Source of the DNA: Deltaproteobacteria bacterium
Lineage (GTDB): Archaea > Thermoplasmatota > Poseidoniia > Poseidoniales > Poseidoniaceae
Reading direction: 5' to 3'
NCBI GenBank assembly: GCA_028344335.1
Contig: JAOMAZ010000014.1
Span: 1-34,031, forward strand
Length of the DNA: 34,031 nt
The notes beneath the pieces were generated by a model that searched no databases, was not told the origin of the DNA, and saw nothing but the letters and a program-made list of their open reading frames with translations. Positions 24,352 through 33,312 of the stretch are shown in pieces. Both the position numbers and the translations under genes were made by a program. How positions within the stretch are numbered: position 1 is the first letter of the stretch; every line of letters starts with the position of its first letter.

Positions 24352-25878
24352 ATGGCGCAGGCGGATTGGCAGGATATCCTCCAATATTGCATGGCCAATG
24401 GCATTCTCATCAAACGCGGTGTCAAAGAAAAATTACTTGAGATGGATAACCCGATGTCTATCGTAGAAAAAGCGGAGCCTGGATTTCTCAAACTTGAGGG
24501 TTTTGAGGAAGCAGTGAAGGTGCTCGATGAAAGCCCTGCTGACCTAGCGCGTGTTGTTGCGCCTTTGGTTGAAACCGCGCCAGTACCGGTGTTCAAAATA
24601 CATGGCTTGGCGGATTATGACATGGATGATTTCCCGATGAAAGCAACCGATGCCTCTTCGGACATTGAAGTGCATTGGGATATTACCGGAAATAGCGTTA
24701 CCGAAGGACGTATGGATGATATTCGCTCTTGCTTCAATGACCGCTTGAAAAAAATCAAACAAATGATAATCAAGGCCGGATTACCTACTCGATGCAGTGA
24801 TATTTCTCGTTTACAATCCGAACGTATTCGCTTCACTGGCTACGAAAATATCGCTTGTGCCATAGGTCTAGTTAACGAGCCTCGAACAACGAAAAATGGG
24901 CACCTAATCTTTGAATTGGAGGACCATACAGGCGCCATGACTTGCTTATTACGCAAGGATGAGGAGGACCCAAATCCAGTGGTCACTTCAGGAATACTCC
25001 CTGATAATGTGATTGGTGTTTCTGGTTCGTTCAGCCGAGATGGAGATTTATTTTACATCTCAGACCTACATTGGCCCGACTTACCCAACCGTCAACGCGT
25101 TCATGCTGAACAAGGAGTTAGCGTTGCTTTTCTTTCTGATATACACGTCGGCTCCAAGACCTTCTTGGAAGACCAGTGGTATAAGATGGCACAATGGATG
25201 CGAGAAGATCCACTTGGACACACCATCAAGTATCTGATTCTATCAGGTGATGTGGTTGATGGAGTTGGTATTTATCCTAATCAAGATAAGGAATTAGCAA
25301 TAACCGATTTGTATCATCAATATTCTCACTTTGCCCGCCTCATCGAGTTACTTCCTGATTGGGTTGAGTGTATCTTATTGCCAGGAAACCACGATGCTGT
25401 GAGGCCCGCAGAACCTCAACCAGCCTTGGAACCAGATATTCAACAAGACTACAATACTACAAAATTCGTTGGTAATCCCTGTGAATTTTCACTACATGGC
25501 GTACGCCTACTGTCCTATCATGGCAAGAGTATCGACGATTTCGTTGCAGGCATGAGAACAATCACCTATGGTTCTCCAGTTGATGCGATGAAGCAAATGA
25601 TGCTGCAGAGACATTTGGCTCCTCAATGGGGAGGTAAGACTCCTCTTTCACCGGAGCCTCAAGACAATTTGGTTATCTCGACAATTCCAGATATTTTTGT
25701 GACCGGCCACGTACATGGACATTCCTGTATCAATCACAAAGGGACAACTTTGGTTTGTTCTTCGACATGGCAGGATCAGACTTCCTATCAGAGAATGCTG
25801 GGTTTTCAGCCTCAGCCTTGCATATTGACGGTGGTAAATTTGGGAACTCACAAGACTGCATCTATTCCATTCGCCTGA
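24352..25878 (+). CDS. polB: DNA polymerase D (PolD) small subunit DP1, 3'-5' exonuclease
   Basis: DP1 is the Mre11-like proofreading exonuclease subunit of the archaeal replicative polymerase PolD; its partner is DP2, not in the window. The ATG at 24352 is used; a GTG two codons earlier (24346) is possible. An N-terminal helical region (1-60) precedes a poorly conserved linker, then an OB fold (about 160-245: GLVNEPRTTKNGHLIFELEDHTGAMTCLL). The phosphoesterase domain starts near residue 255. All metal-binding motifs are present: LSDIHVGSK, LSGDVVDG, LPGNHDA, a central His in LLSYHGKS, and VTGHVHGH. The 508-residue length is typical. Its stop abuts the stop of the convergent GH57 gene with no bases between. 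Confidence 0.96.
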   Translation: MAQADWQDILQYCMANGILIKRGVKEKLLEMDNPMSIVEKAEPGFLKLEGFEEAVKVLDESPADLARVVAPLVETAPVPVFKIHGLADYDMDDFPMKATDASSDIEVHWDITGNSVTEGRMDDIRSCFNDRLKKIKQMIIKAGLPTRCSDISRLQSERIRFTGYENIACAIGLVNEPRTTKNGHLIFELEDHTGAMTCLLRKDEEDPNPVVTSGILPDNVIGVSGSFSRDGDLFYISDLHWPDLPNRQRVHAEQGVSVAFLSDIHVGSKTFLEDQWYKMAQWMREDPLGHTIKYLILSGDVVDGVGIYPNQDKELAITDLYHQYSHFARLIELLPDWVECILLPGNHDAVRPAEPQPALEPDIQQDYNTTKFVGNPCEFSLHGVRLLSYHGKSIDDFVAGMRTITYGSPVDAMKQMMLQRHLAPQWGGKTPLSPEPQDNLVISTIPDIFVTGHVHGHSCINHKGTTLVCSSTWQDQTSYQRMLGFQPQPCILTVVNLGTHKTASIPFA

Positions 25879-28800
25879 TTAGATGGTATCGCTCCTTCTA
25901 CCACGTAACATAGCTAAGGTTGTCAATAACACGACTACTAAGAAAATAATTTGTACCTTCGTATCGGCAAAAATGTTACCTGAATTTGTGGCCTCTGCTT
26001 TTTCTTCAATCTCATCAGAAGTTACCGCTGTAGTCTCCTCGACGCTAAATTCGCTCTGGCTGCTATTACTATTTCCAGATGCATCAATTGCAGTTACACT
26101 GACTATCCATTGCCCTCTTGATAATGCCTTATTACTACTGAGATGGTGATTCTTTGAGATTGCGATTTGGCTGCCGTCGATGTAGATTTCTTCATTTCCT
26201 TTTGTGAGGACTATCGCTTCGGTTACGGCTTCTGAAGTATACCAAGATACACTTGCCACTCCTTCTTCTGAGACCTCAACCACTATGTTGAGAATTTCAG
26301 GTAGGGTCGTATCCTCGACTGCTGAAGTCTGAACTTCAATAGTGATATTGTCAATACCAGATACGGAGATGATGCAACTGTAATTTGTTGCTGTTGTTAA
26401 TCCATTCACCGTTACTGCATGTGATGTAGCATTGGCTCCAATTGCCATATTTTGCCCACACGAGACTGTCGAGGTTGTTGTTTGAGTAGTTTGGAAGGCG
26501 ATGATAGCGCTGCTGGCTGTCGCTCCTACAACTGTTGCTCCGAATATCTGCTGTTCCAATTCAGGTATCTCTATTCCTGTAAGTACTGCAAATTTATGAG
26601 CAGTTGCTGAATAATCTGCCAACATTGCATTCTGATCAACACCTTCTGGAGTCATCATATCGAGGATGTTTGGATCGTATTCTATGCCATCATCACTTGC
26701 TCGGTCAGCACCGCCTCCCAATCTCCAAGTCTTAGCACTGGCATCTATTCCTCGCCACTTACCGTCGCCAAAGCCATCTTGACTTCCTAAGACGATAATG
26801 TATCGATAGGCTGCAACATCTTGGCCAATGACATCTTTGTTGACGGTTAGAGTGATGGTGTCTGTATCGCTATTTGCTGATACATCAATTCCCTTGGAGA
26901 TCGTCTCTCCACTTTCTGCCATCACTGCCTTGACTGCCCCTGCCTCTCCTGTTGCTGAGAGTGCAACTTCCCAAGCCCAGTCATCTGCTACGATAGCATT
27001 TGCTCCTTCTAACATGGCAGTTTCTCCACTGCTGCTGTTGCCTTGGTCGACGTAAATTTGAAGGATTTGATGGCTGAAACCATTGCTCATGCCCCAGATA
27101 TTTGTAATATCATCAACCTCGACTTCGAAACGGGCGTTCCACGAACTTTGTGAAATTTTCAAGTGTTTAATATCCCATAGACTACCGTCACTTGCGAAGT
27201 CCGTTGCCAATGGCATTTGGATTGCTCCATCTCTATCATCGTCTCCAATTGCATCGTCGATATCGAGCAGAGTTATCCATTCCTCCAAATCTGGAAGAAC
27301 GATTTCTGCTGGGGCTGGGGGTGCCATTTCTTGGTCTTGGCCATCGCCGTAGGCGGTTGATTCGTAGAATGAAGTTAGAACTTTTATGCGGGTTGTATAT
27401 CTTGGCGCTAAGCCGATTTCCGACCAAGGGATGCTGAATTCATAGACGTCTTTAGCGGCGCAAGCGCCAAGGTTTGAAGTTGCAATTAGATTCCACCTTT
27501 CCTTTTCTCCGACCTTGCCCTTGGCTTCGAAGAGATTCCATTTAGCTCGCCCATCATCACGTAGTTCAGAGAAATCAAATGAGACCATGTACTTGGCAGG
27601 GAAGCCAAGGATTTCATTGCCATAATATGTTCTGAAATTAGTCTCGACCTCATTAAAATTGATAGCGTTGGATTGCATGAAGTAAATGGAAAGGTCGACG
27701 TTTTTATCGCTCCAAGTATCTATTTCAGCAGGAGTAGCATTGGCAAGGTCAACTCTAATATGGACATTGCTTGAATCATAGCCGAGGTAGAATTTGCTGA
27801 TGTCAAGGTCTCCACCATCGATAGATGAGGCATTATAGATGGCGGCACCATCCCATTCTCCCGCCAAGGCAATACCATCTATCATCGGCTCAATGATTGC
27901 AGATGCAGATACTTCGGGAGTTGCCGGATTAGTCCACAAATCTAGAAGGTAGGGTGGTAAATCAAGGTCAACTGCTCGATAGATATTGGAAAGATGCACT
28001 TTGAAGAGAGTATCCCATAACTCATCATAACCGCTATCTTGGTCAAGACCATACCACCAATACCAATCGCTGCCTTCAGAGATGTACAATGATTCCCAAG
28101 CGGATTCAAGGCCGCTATGACTTGGGTTCTCCGCTTCAAATTCCACCAATGCTTTGCGGGCTTCAACAAGCCTTATCCAAGCAAGCGATTCTTCTTCTTC
28201 ACCTGCCCAAGTGGATAGGGTTCCATCAATCCATGAACCGGTGTTGATGACATCGATATCGCGAGTGACATTGTTGTTATCCAAGTATTCTGCGGGTGTC
28301 ATGGTCTGAATAGTTGGATGACTTGAAAGGCGTGAATACCATTCTTCCATGAATGGTCTTGCATTGTCATGATGCTGAAACTCCGACATGAACATCCAGT
28401 TCTCGCCATCCAATGCTACCGTGATGATGTGTTCGCTTGGGTCCTCGCCTGCAGCAATAAGTTCATCTCGAATACCATCGAGATATGAGAGGAAATCAGT
28501 AACTGCAGCCTCAGGCGTCATTGTACCATATTGGAAGGCGATTCTATCTGAAATTACTCGGTCGCGGAAGAATCCAGAAACTTCTCCACCATCAACACCG
28601 GTAACTCTCCAAGGAGAAGTTAGAACTGCAGCATCTTCGGTATCGGGATGGCTACCATCAGCCAAAAATGAGCGCCCGAGGTTTTCCTCATCGCTAACGA
28701 ACCATTCGACTCCAACATCAACCACAGGTTGGATCATAGCAGGCGAAGTAGATTGTTCGCTGGGCCACATCCCAACAGGGCGAAAGCCCATTTGAGATTC

Positions 28801-30348
28801 AAATAAATCCATACCCCGAATTAATTGCTTTGCAGTATCATCAGGCCAAGCCTCCTTGTGAACTGTAATCCCATCTTCCAATGTCCAACCATCTTTCATC
28901 AATAGTGGCATTATTGGATGATAATACGGAGTAGTAGTCAATTCAACTTGACCACTATCAGCTAAGTCAGAATACATCGGCAGAACATTACCCATCTGAT
29001 CGTGTTGATAATCGAGCACCGTCAAGATGTCTGTTGGTTTGAAGCCACTTCCTTGGATGAATAGGTCGATAATGGACTGATTGAAATGAGGACTGCGTCC
29101 ATCTGCTGCAGGGTCTCCCAAATCTGCATAATTACCCCTCACATAATCAGGGGAAATCTGGAAAAGTAACCATAGAACTTGTAAATCCAATAAATCTTGA
29201 GGAGGAAGCAGCTCATCATTCATGATAGTAGCCGGCTTTAGATTGTGAAGAGTCCTGTCTTGAAATCCCTTGTAAGCAACTGAAGCAGGATATAGCCAAC
29301 TATTTTTCTCATCATCTTGGCTAACATTGTAAATCCAACCACTATTCCAAAAGGATTGGAACTGCATATTGTGCATTTCATATTCGGTCATATCAGGATA
29401 TCCAGTAACCATACCATCCCCGTCAACAGGCCAAGTCCTCTTTGCCCAATCTGTGTGAATATCTAGTGTTTCATTTTGATTGTAGTCAATCATCTGTTCC
29501 ATCAAAGAAGGTACTAAATTATAGACGACTTTAGTATCTGGGTATTTTGCTAAAATCCCAGGACTGTCCACGTATTCGGTCATAGAATGGACTCTGACCC
29601 AAGGCATCTCATACATTCCAGTCAACATGTTCCGATAATACGGTTGATGTTGGTGGAAAACAAGGGCTAAATTAAGCGGATTATCCACTTTTACGCTAGT
29701 TCTTTCATCTTCATAGACTGGTGAATCAGAGGGATTTGTGGCATTACTAAAATTGACTTGGTAATAATGGGTAAAGGTCTCTGCGGCGTTTTGAAAGGCT
29801 GGGTTTTGAGGAGGGAATGATGTCCAGACTTTACCCTCATCTTGATATTGAGCCCATGATAATACTCCAAATGTATCAGGTGAAGAAAGTGAAGTTAGAG
29901 GAATGCTAATTTCACTCTTCTTTTCACCATCATTGGCAATATATGCATTGATTCCACTTTGCTCGCCATCTTCCCATCCAGTACCATTCCATTGAATCAA
30001 CCTGAAATAATTCATGTCCTCCAAAATAAGAGCATAATCAGCAGCAAAAGGAAGAACATGAGAAAAACCCCAATCCTTGGACATTGCAGCACCGTTTTCA
30101 GTAGTATTGAGATAGATGAATAAATCAGCACCTGAAGATAAATTTGACCAATCTGTATTATTCCAAGCAAAGGACAGATGGCTTGCATTCCAATCCATAA
30201 AAAATGAAACATCATTGGAATCTGTCGCCATCAAAGTTGTAGCATCCCAATCATCTAATGAGCCATCAATATCCTTGTCGGCGGAGACTAAAGAGGTCCA
30301 AGGAGTCAAAACCAAAATGCTGAAAATCAGCAGGGCAACTCTACGCAT
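25879..30348 (-). CDS. Surface-anchored GH57 amylase / amylopullulanase-like protein
   Basis: A 1489-residue exported alpha-glucan hydrolase. The signal peptide (MRRVALLIFSILVLTPWTSLVSA) leads into a DOMON/CBM9-like domain (about 25-200). The GH57 catalytic domain follows (about 225-770) with its motifs: LVFHQHQPY (about 231-238), ELTTTPYYHPIMPLL (about 470-484), GMWPSEQ with nucleophile Glu near 532, and VALDGENWMF with acid/base Asp near 648. SEGSDWYWWYG follows. A second CBM9-like domain (about 830-1010) and a glucodextranase C-like domain (about 1030-1230: DDAIGDDDRDGAIQMPLATDF, HQILQIYVDQG) match the layout of Thermococcales amylopullulanases. Fn3-like strands, a final helix (VQIIFLVVVLLTTLAML) and RGRRSDTI end the chain. 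The ATG at 30348 is preferred to a TTG one codon upstream. It is divergent from malQ by 54 bases. Exact bond specificity is not readable. Confidence 0.92.
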   Translation of the reverse strand: MRRVALLIFSILVLTPWTSLVSADKDIDGSLDDWDATTLMATDSNDVSFFMDWNASHLSFAWNNTDWSNLSSGADLFIYLNTTENGAAMSKDWGFSHVLPFAADYALILEDMNYFRLIQWNGTGWEDGEQSGINAYIANDGEKKSEISIPLTSLSSPDTFGVLSWAQYQDEGKVWTSFPPQNPAFQNAAETFTHYYQVNFSNATNPSDSPVYEDERTSVKVDNPLNLALVFHQHQPYYRNMLTGMYEMPWVRVHSMTEYVDSPGILAKYPDTKVVYNLVPSLMEQMIDYNQNETLDIHTDWAKRTWPVDGDGMVTGYPDMTEYEMHNMQFQSFWNSGWIYNVSQDDEKNSWLYPASVAYKGFQDRTLHNLKPATIMNDELLPPQDLLDLQVLWLLFQISPDYVRGNYADLGDPAADGRSPHFNQSIIDLFIQGSGFKPTDILTVLDYQHDQMGNVLPMYSDLADSGQVELTTTPYYHPIMPLLMKDGWTLEDGITVHKEAWPDDTAKQLIRGMDLFESQMGFRPVGMWPSEQSTSPAMIQPVVDVGVEWFVSDEENLGRSFLADGSHPDTEDAAVLTSPWRVTGVDGGEVSGFFRDRVISDRIAFQYGTMTPEAAVTDFLSYLDGIRDELIAAGEDPSEHIITVALDGENWMFMSEFQHHDNARPFMEEWYSRLSSHPTIQTMTPAEYLDNNNVTRDIDVINTGSWIDGTLSTWAGEEEESLAWIRLVEARKALVEFEAENPSHSGLESAWESLYISEGSDWYWWYGLDQDSGYDELWDTLFKVHLSNIYRAVDLDLPPYLLDLWTNPATPEVSASAIIEPMIDGIALAGEWDGAAIYNASSIDGGDLDISKFYLGYDSSNVHIRVDLANATPAEIDTWSDKNVDLSIYFMQSNAINFNEVETNFRTYYGNEILGFPAKYMVSFDFSELRDDGRAKWNLFEAKGKVGEKERWNLIATSNLGACAAKDVYEFSIPWSEIGLAPRYTTRIKVLTSFYESTAYGDGQDQEMAPPAPAEIVLPDLEEWITLLDIDDAIGDDDRDGAIQMPLATDFASDGSLWDIKHLKISQSSWNARFEVEVDDITNIWGMSNGFSHQILQIYVDQGNSSSGETAMLEGANAIVADDWAWEVALSATGEAGAVKAVMAESGETISKGIDVSANSDTDTITLTVNKDVIGQDVAAYRYIIVLGSQDGFGDGKWRGIDASAKTWRLGGGADRASDDGIEYDPNILDMMTPEGVDQNAMLADYSATAHKFAVLTGIEIPELEQQIFGATVVGATASSAIIAFQTTQTTTSTVSCGQNMAIGANATSHAVTVNGLTTATNYSCIISVSGIDNITIEVQTSAVEDTTLPEILNIVVEVSEEGVASVSWYTSEAVTEAIVLTKGNEEIYIDGSQIAISKNHHLSSNKALSRGQWIVSVTAIDASGNSNSSQSEFSVEETTAVTSDEIEEKAEATNSGNIFADTKVQIIFLVVVLLTTLAMLRGRRSDTI

Positions 30349-30402
30349 CAAGCATGGGCTGCTGTCACAATGTCAAAGGTTTTCGCCTGCCCACACATCA
30401 AC

Positions 30403-31650
30403 ATGGTGCAGTATACGGGAGTGCTCTGTCACCTGACCTCACTACCATCAGGCAACCTCGACGATGCAGAACAATTCATCGACATCCTTGCAAAATCAGG
30501 AGTAACAGTTTGGCAAATGCTACCCATAACCCCCCCAGATGAACATGGTTCTCCCTATTCATCACCCTCTGCATTTGCCGCATGGTGCGAATTGAATCAA
30601 TCTGATTGCCAATTAGATACTTCAGATGAAGATGAATACTGGCTTGATGACTGGGCATTATATGAGGCCATCAAAAAACAACAGGGTGGAGCGCCATGGT
30701 ACGAATGGCCGACAGAACTACGTGAACGTGAACCAGCCGCACTCTCCAAAGTCATCATCAACACGGATTGCCAAAAGCAATTCAACTACCGATGGAATCA
30801 GCTACGCCAATATGCGACCAGTAAAGGAGTCAGCCTGATTGGAGACCTACCCATCTACATCGCCCATGATTCAGCCGATGTTTGGGCACACCGTGAATTA
30901 TTCCAATTAGATGCAGATGGAATGCCCATAGTAGTGGCTGGAGTGCCTCCTGATTACTTCAGCGAAGAGGGGCAAAAATGGGGGACTGTACTCTATGATT
31001 GGGACGCTCATAGAGCCGAGGATTGGCAATGGTGGCGTCAACGAATGGCAAGACTACTGAGACAATTCGATATCGTCAGAATAGATCACTTTAGGGGGTT
31101 TGATTCAGCATGGGCTATTCCGGCTGGTGATGAGAACGCTAAATATGGTCAATGGCAAGAAGGACCTAAGGATGAATTGTTAGAACAACTCCTAGATATT
31201 GCAGAAAGTCCACGCTGCATCATTGCTGAGGATCTCGGAATAATCCCACCAGCCGTTATTGAATTACGCAAACGCCACCAACTCGAAGGTATGGCAGTTC
31301 TACAATTTGGCTTCGAGGGAAGTCCTGAAAACCCTAACCGACCAAGAAATATCCAAGCAGACCAAGTGGTCTATACTGGTACCCACGACAATGATACAAG
31401 CGCCAGTTGGGGAATTTCTCCTCCAGAGGAATTCTCAATAATGGAGGGTAAATCTGTTTGTCAAACTCTTATCAACATAGCACTCAACTGTAATTCAGGA
31501 ATAGCAATAATTCCCCTACAAGATATCATGGAATTAGACACAAGCGCAAGAATGAATGTCCCAGGAACAACATTTGGAAACTGGAAATGGCAATTTCAAT
31601 GGCAAGACCTGCCTTCATTCAATCTGAGTCCACCGTCGTCATCATCATAG
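30403..31650 (+). CDS. malQ: 4-alpha-glucanotransferase (GH77, amylomaltase), short form
   Basis: MalQ disproportionates malto-oligosaccharides in the cytosol, releasing glucose and making chains long enough for phosphorylase. The ATG at 30403 gives MVQYTGVLCHLTSLPSG, which aligns with the usual N-terminal R-x-x-G-I-L-L-H-x-T-S-L-P-S. An ATG at 30370 would add 11 residues without family support but cannot be excluded. Catalytic motifs are complete: RIDHFRGF (nucleophile Asp), IIAEDLGII (acid/base Glu) and YTGTHDNDT (third Asp); RMNVPGTTFGNWKW is the conserved end. At about 415 residues it is shorter than the usual 490-520, with loops trimmed before the nucleophile. The product ends in a Ser-rich PPSSSS tail. 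It lies 24 bases upstream of the phosphorylase gene, probably in one operon. Confidence 0.93.
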   Translation: MVQYTGVLCHLTSLPSGNLDDAEQFIDILAKSGVTVWQMLPITPPDEHGSPYSSPSAFAAWCELNQSDCQLDTSDEDEYWLDDWALYEAIKKQQGGAPWYEWPTELREREPAALSKVIINTDCQKQFNYRWNQLRQYATSKGVSLIGDLPIYIAHDSADVWAHRELFQLDADGMPIVVAGVPPDYFSEEGQKWGTVLYDWDAHRAEDWQWWRQRMARLLRQFDIVRIDHFRGFDSAWAIPAGDENAKYGQWQEGPKDELLEQLLDIAESPRCIIAEDLGIIPPAVIELRKRHQLEGMAVLQFGFEGSPENPNRPRNIQADQVVYTGTHDNDTSASWGISPPEEFSIMEGKSVCQTLINIALNCNSGIAIIPLQDIMELDTSARMNVPGTTFGNWKWQFQWQDLPSFNLSPPSSSS

Positions 31651-31674
31651 GCATAATGGGAGAGCGACAAAGGC

Positions 31675-33312
31675 ATGGGTACCATAGCTTACTTCTCGGC
31701 AGAGATTGGTTTGGAGTCTCGGCTTCCTACTTACTCAGGTGGATTAGGAGTATTAGCAGGAGACCACGTCAAGGCAGCAGCAGATGCCGGTTTGGACTTC
31801 ATCGCCATCACATTGCTCTATCGCCAAGGCTACGGAAGACAGCACTTAGATGAAGATGGAATTCAGAGTGAAACTTATCCCGAATTTGAACCGGAGGAAT
31901 TCTTGGTTGACACCGGCATTGATATGTCCCTAGACCTTGATGGCCAAAAGTTGCATTCACGAATCTGGAAGAAAACAATTACAGGAGTTACAGGGAAAAG
32001 TGTAGAAGTACTATTCCTTGACACTCAACACCCCTCTAATTCTCCCGAACATACCACTCTTGCTCAACGCCTCTATGGTGGTGATGACTCCACACGTATT
32101 CGCCAAGAATATCTGCTCGGAGTAGGGGGTGTCAGGGCTCTCAAGGCATTAGGAGTTTGGCCACTTCAAGGAATCCATCTCAACGAAGGACATTGTGCCT
32201 TTGCTGCCTTGGAGATGCTAAACCAAGGGTGGACAAGACAAGAACTGAAAGATAGAAGTCTATTCACCACTCATACCCCTGTTCCAGCTGGCCACGATAG
32301 GTTCAGTTGGCAGGAGATGAAGGCTGTCGTTGGAAAACTCCTGCCAGAAGATGCTCAACAATTAGCAGGCTTTGACAAGGCATCTATGAGCCACCTCGCC
32401 ATCAGCCTATGTGGCTCTGCAAACGCGGTATCAAACCTCAATGCTCATGTTGCCAGTGGGATGTTTCCTGAGCATCATATTCAACCAATTACAAATGGCG
32501 CCCACCACATTACATGGACTTCAGGACCGATGGCTGAACTCTATGATAAACAAATATCAGGATGGCGGAAAGACCCCTTACTACTCTCACATGCTGGACG
32601 TATTCCAACCCCTGAATTAGTAGTGGCAAGGAGTAAATCACGCGCCATCCTACGAGATATTATACAATCAATGAGTGGAGTAGAACTACACGAAGATAGA
32701 TTGACAATAGGCTTTGCTCGACGCTTTGCCACCTACAAGCGAGCAGATTTAGTATTCCATGACCTTGAGAGATTAAGGGGAATAGGAGCAGGAAAAGTGC
32801 AATTCGTATTCGCCGGCAAGGCCCATCCAAAAGATGAGGGTGGTAAGACCCTGATTCGTAATATTCACGCTGCAGCAAAGAAACTTAGTGATGACATTCC
32901 CGTAGTGTTCCTTGAAGATTATTCAATGGCTACAGGGTTAGCTATGACCAGTGGAGTCGATGTCTGGATGAATAACCCCGTGCGGCCGATGGAAGCGAGT
33001 GGTACTAGTGGAATGAAGGCCGTTATGAATGGAGTTCCCAACTGTTCTATTCTCGATGGTTGGTGGCCTGAAGGTTGTCAGCATGGGGTAAATGGTTGGG
33101 CTGTAGGGAATAGTGATGATGAGCGTGATGATGAGCGTGATAATCGTGATTTACTTGATTCGTTAGAATATGAGGTATTACCGGCGTGGGATTCTGGGGA
33201 TGAAATATGGGGGGGTTTTTGCAGGGCTGCTATTTCGACCAGTGCGCGTTTTACTGCTGCTAGGATGTTGGATGAATATGTCCGGATTTACCGCTCATTC
33301 TCTTCGTCTTGA
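31675..33312 (+). CDS. glgP: Alpha-glucan (glycogen/maltodextrin) phosphorylase, GT35
   Basis: It cleaves alpha-1,4-glucan with phosphate to glucose-1-phosphate using pyridoxal phosphate. The product is 545 residues, the short archaeal/bacterial class without the N-terminal DUF3417 domain. Motifs are AYFSAEIGLESRLPTYSGGLGVLAGDH at the N-terminus, LNEGHCAFAALE, FTTHTPVPAGHDRF, TNGAHHITW, IGFARRFATYKRADL, and the PLP-lysine loop EASGTSGMKAVMNGVPNCSILDGWW. A short Asp/Glu/Arg repeat (DDERDDERDNRD, about residues 481-492) sits in a surface loop and is unusual. A GGGAGAG motif precedes the ATG. The last six codons overlap the end of the convergent GH13 gene by 18 bases. Together with MalQ it forms the cytosolic half of alpha-glucan use. 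Confidence 0.93.
   Translation: MGTIAYFSAEIGLESRLPTYSGGLGVLAGDHVKAAADAGLDFIAITLLYRQGYGRQHLDEDGIQSETYPEFEPEEFLVDTGIDMSLDLDGQKLHSRIWKKTITGVTGKSVEVLFLDTQHPSNSPEHTTLAQRLYGGDDSTRIRQEYLLGVGGVRALKALGVWPLQGIHLNEGHCAFAALEMLNQGWTRQELKDRSLFTTHTPVPAGHDRFSWQEMKAVVGKLLPEDAQQLAGFDKASMSHLAISLCGSANAVSNLNAHVASGMFPEHHIQPITNGAHHITWTSGPMAELYDKQISGWRKDPLLLSHAGRIPTPELVVARSKSRAILRDIIQSMSGVELHEDRLTIGFARRFATYKRADLVFHDLERLRGIGAGKVQFVFAGKAHPKDEGGKTLIRNIHAAAKKLSDDIPVVFLEDYSMATGLAMTSGVDVWMNNPVRPMEASGTSGMKAVMNGVPNCSILDGWWPEGCQHGVNGWAVGNSDDERDDERDNRDLLDSLEYEVLPAWDSGDEIWGGFCRAAISTSARFTAARMLDEYVRIYRSFSSS
33128..33157 (+). repeat. Short tandem GATGATGAGCGT-type repeat within glgP
   Basis: Two exact GATGAGCGTGAT-phase units followed by a degenerate third (GATAATCGTGAT) encode DDERDDERDNRD. 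The repeat is in frame and lies near the 3' end of the phosphorylase gene. Confidence 0.6.

Noticed and set aside
30370-30402. Earlier malQ start
   Set aside because: The 11 extra residues do not match GH77 N-termini. It was kept as an alternative only, since no clear ribosome site decides between them.
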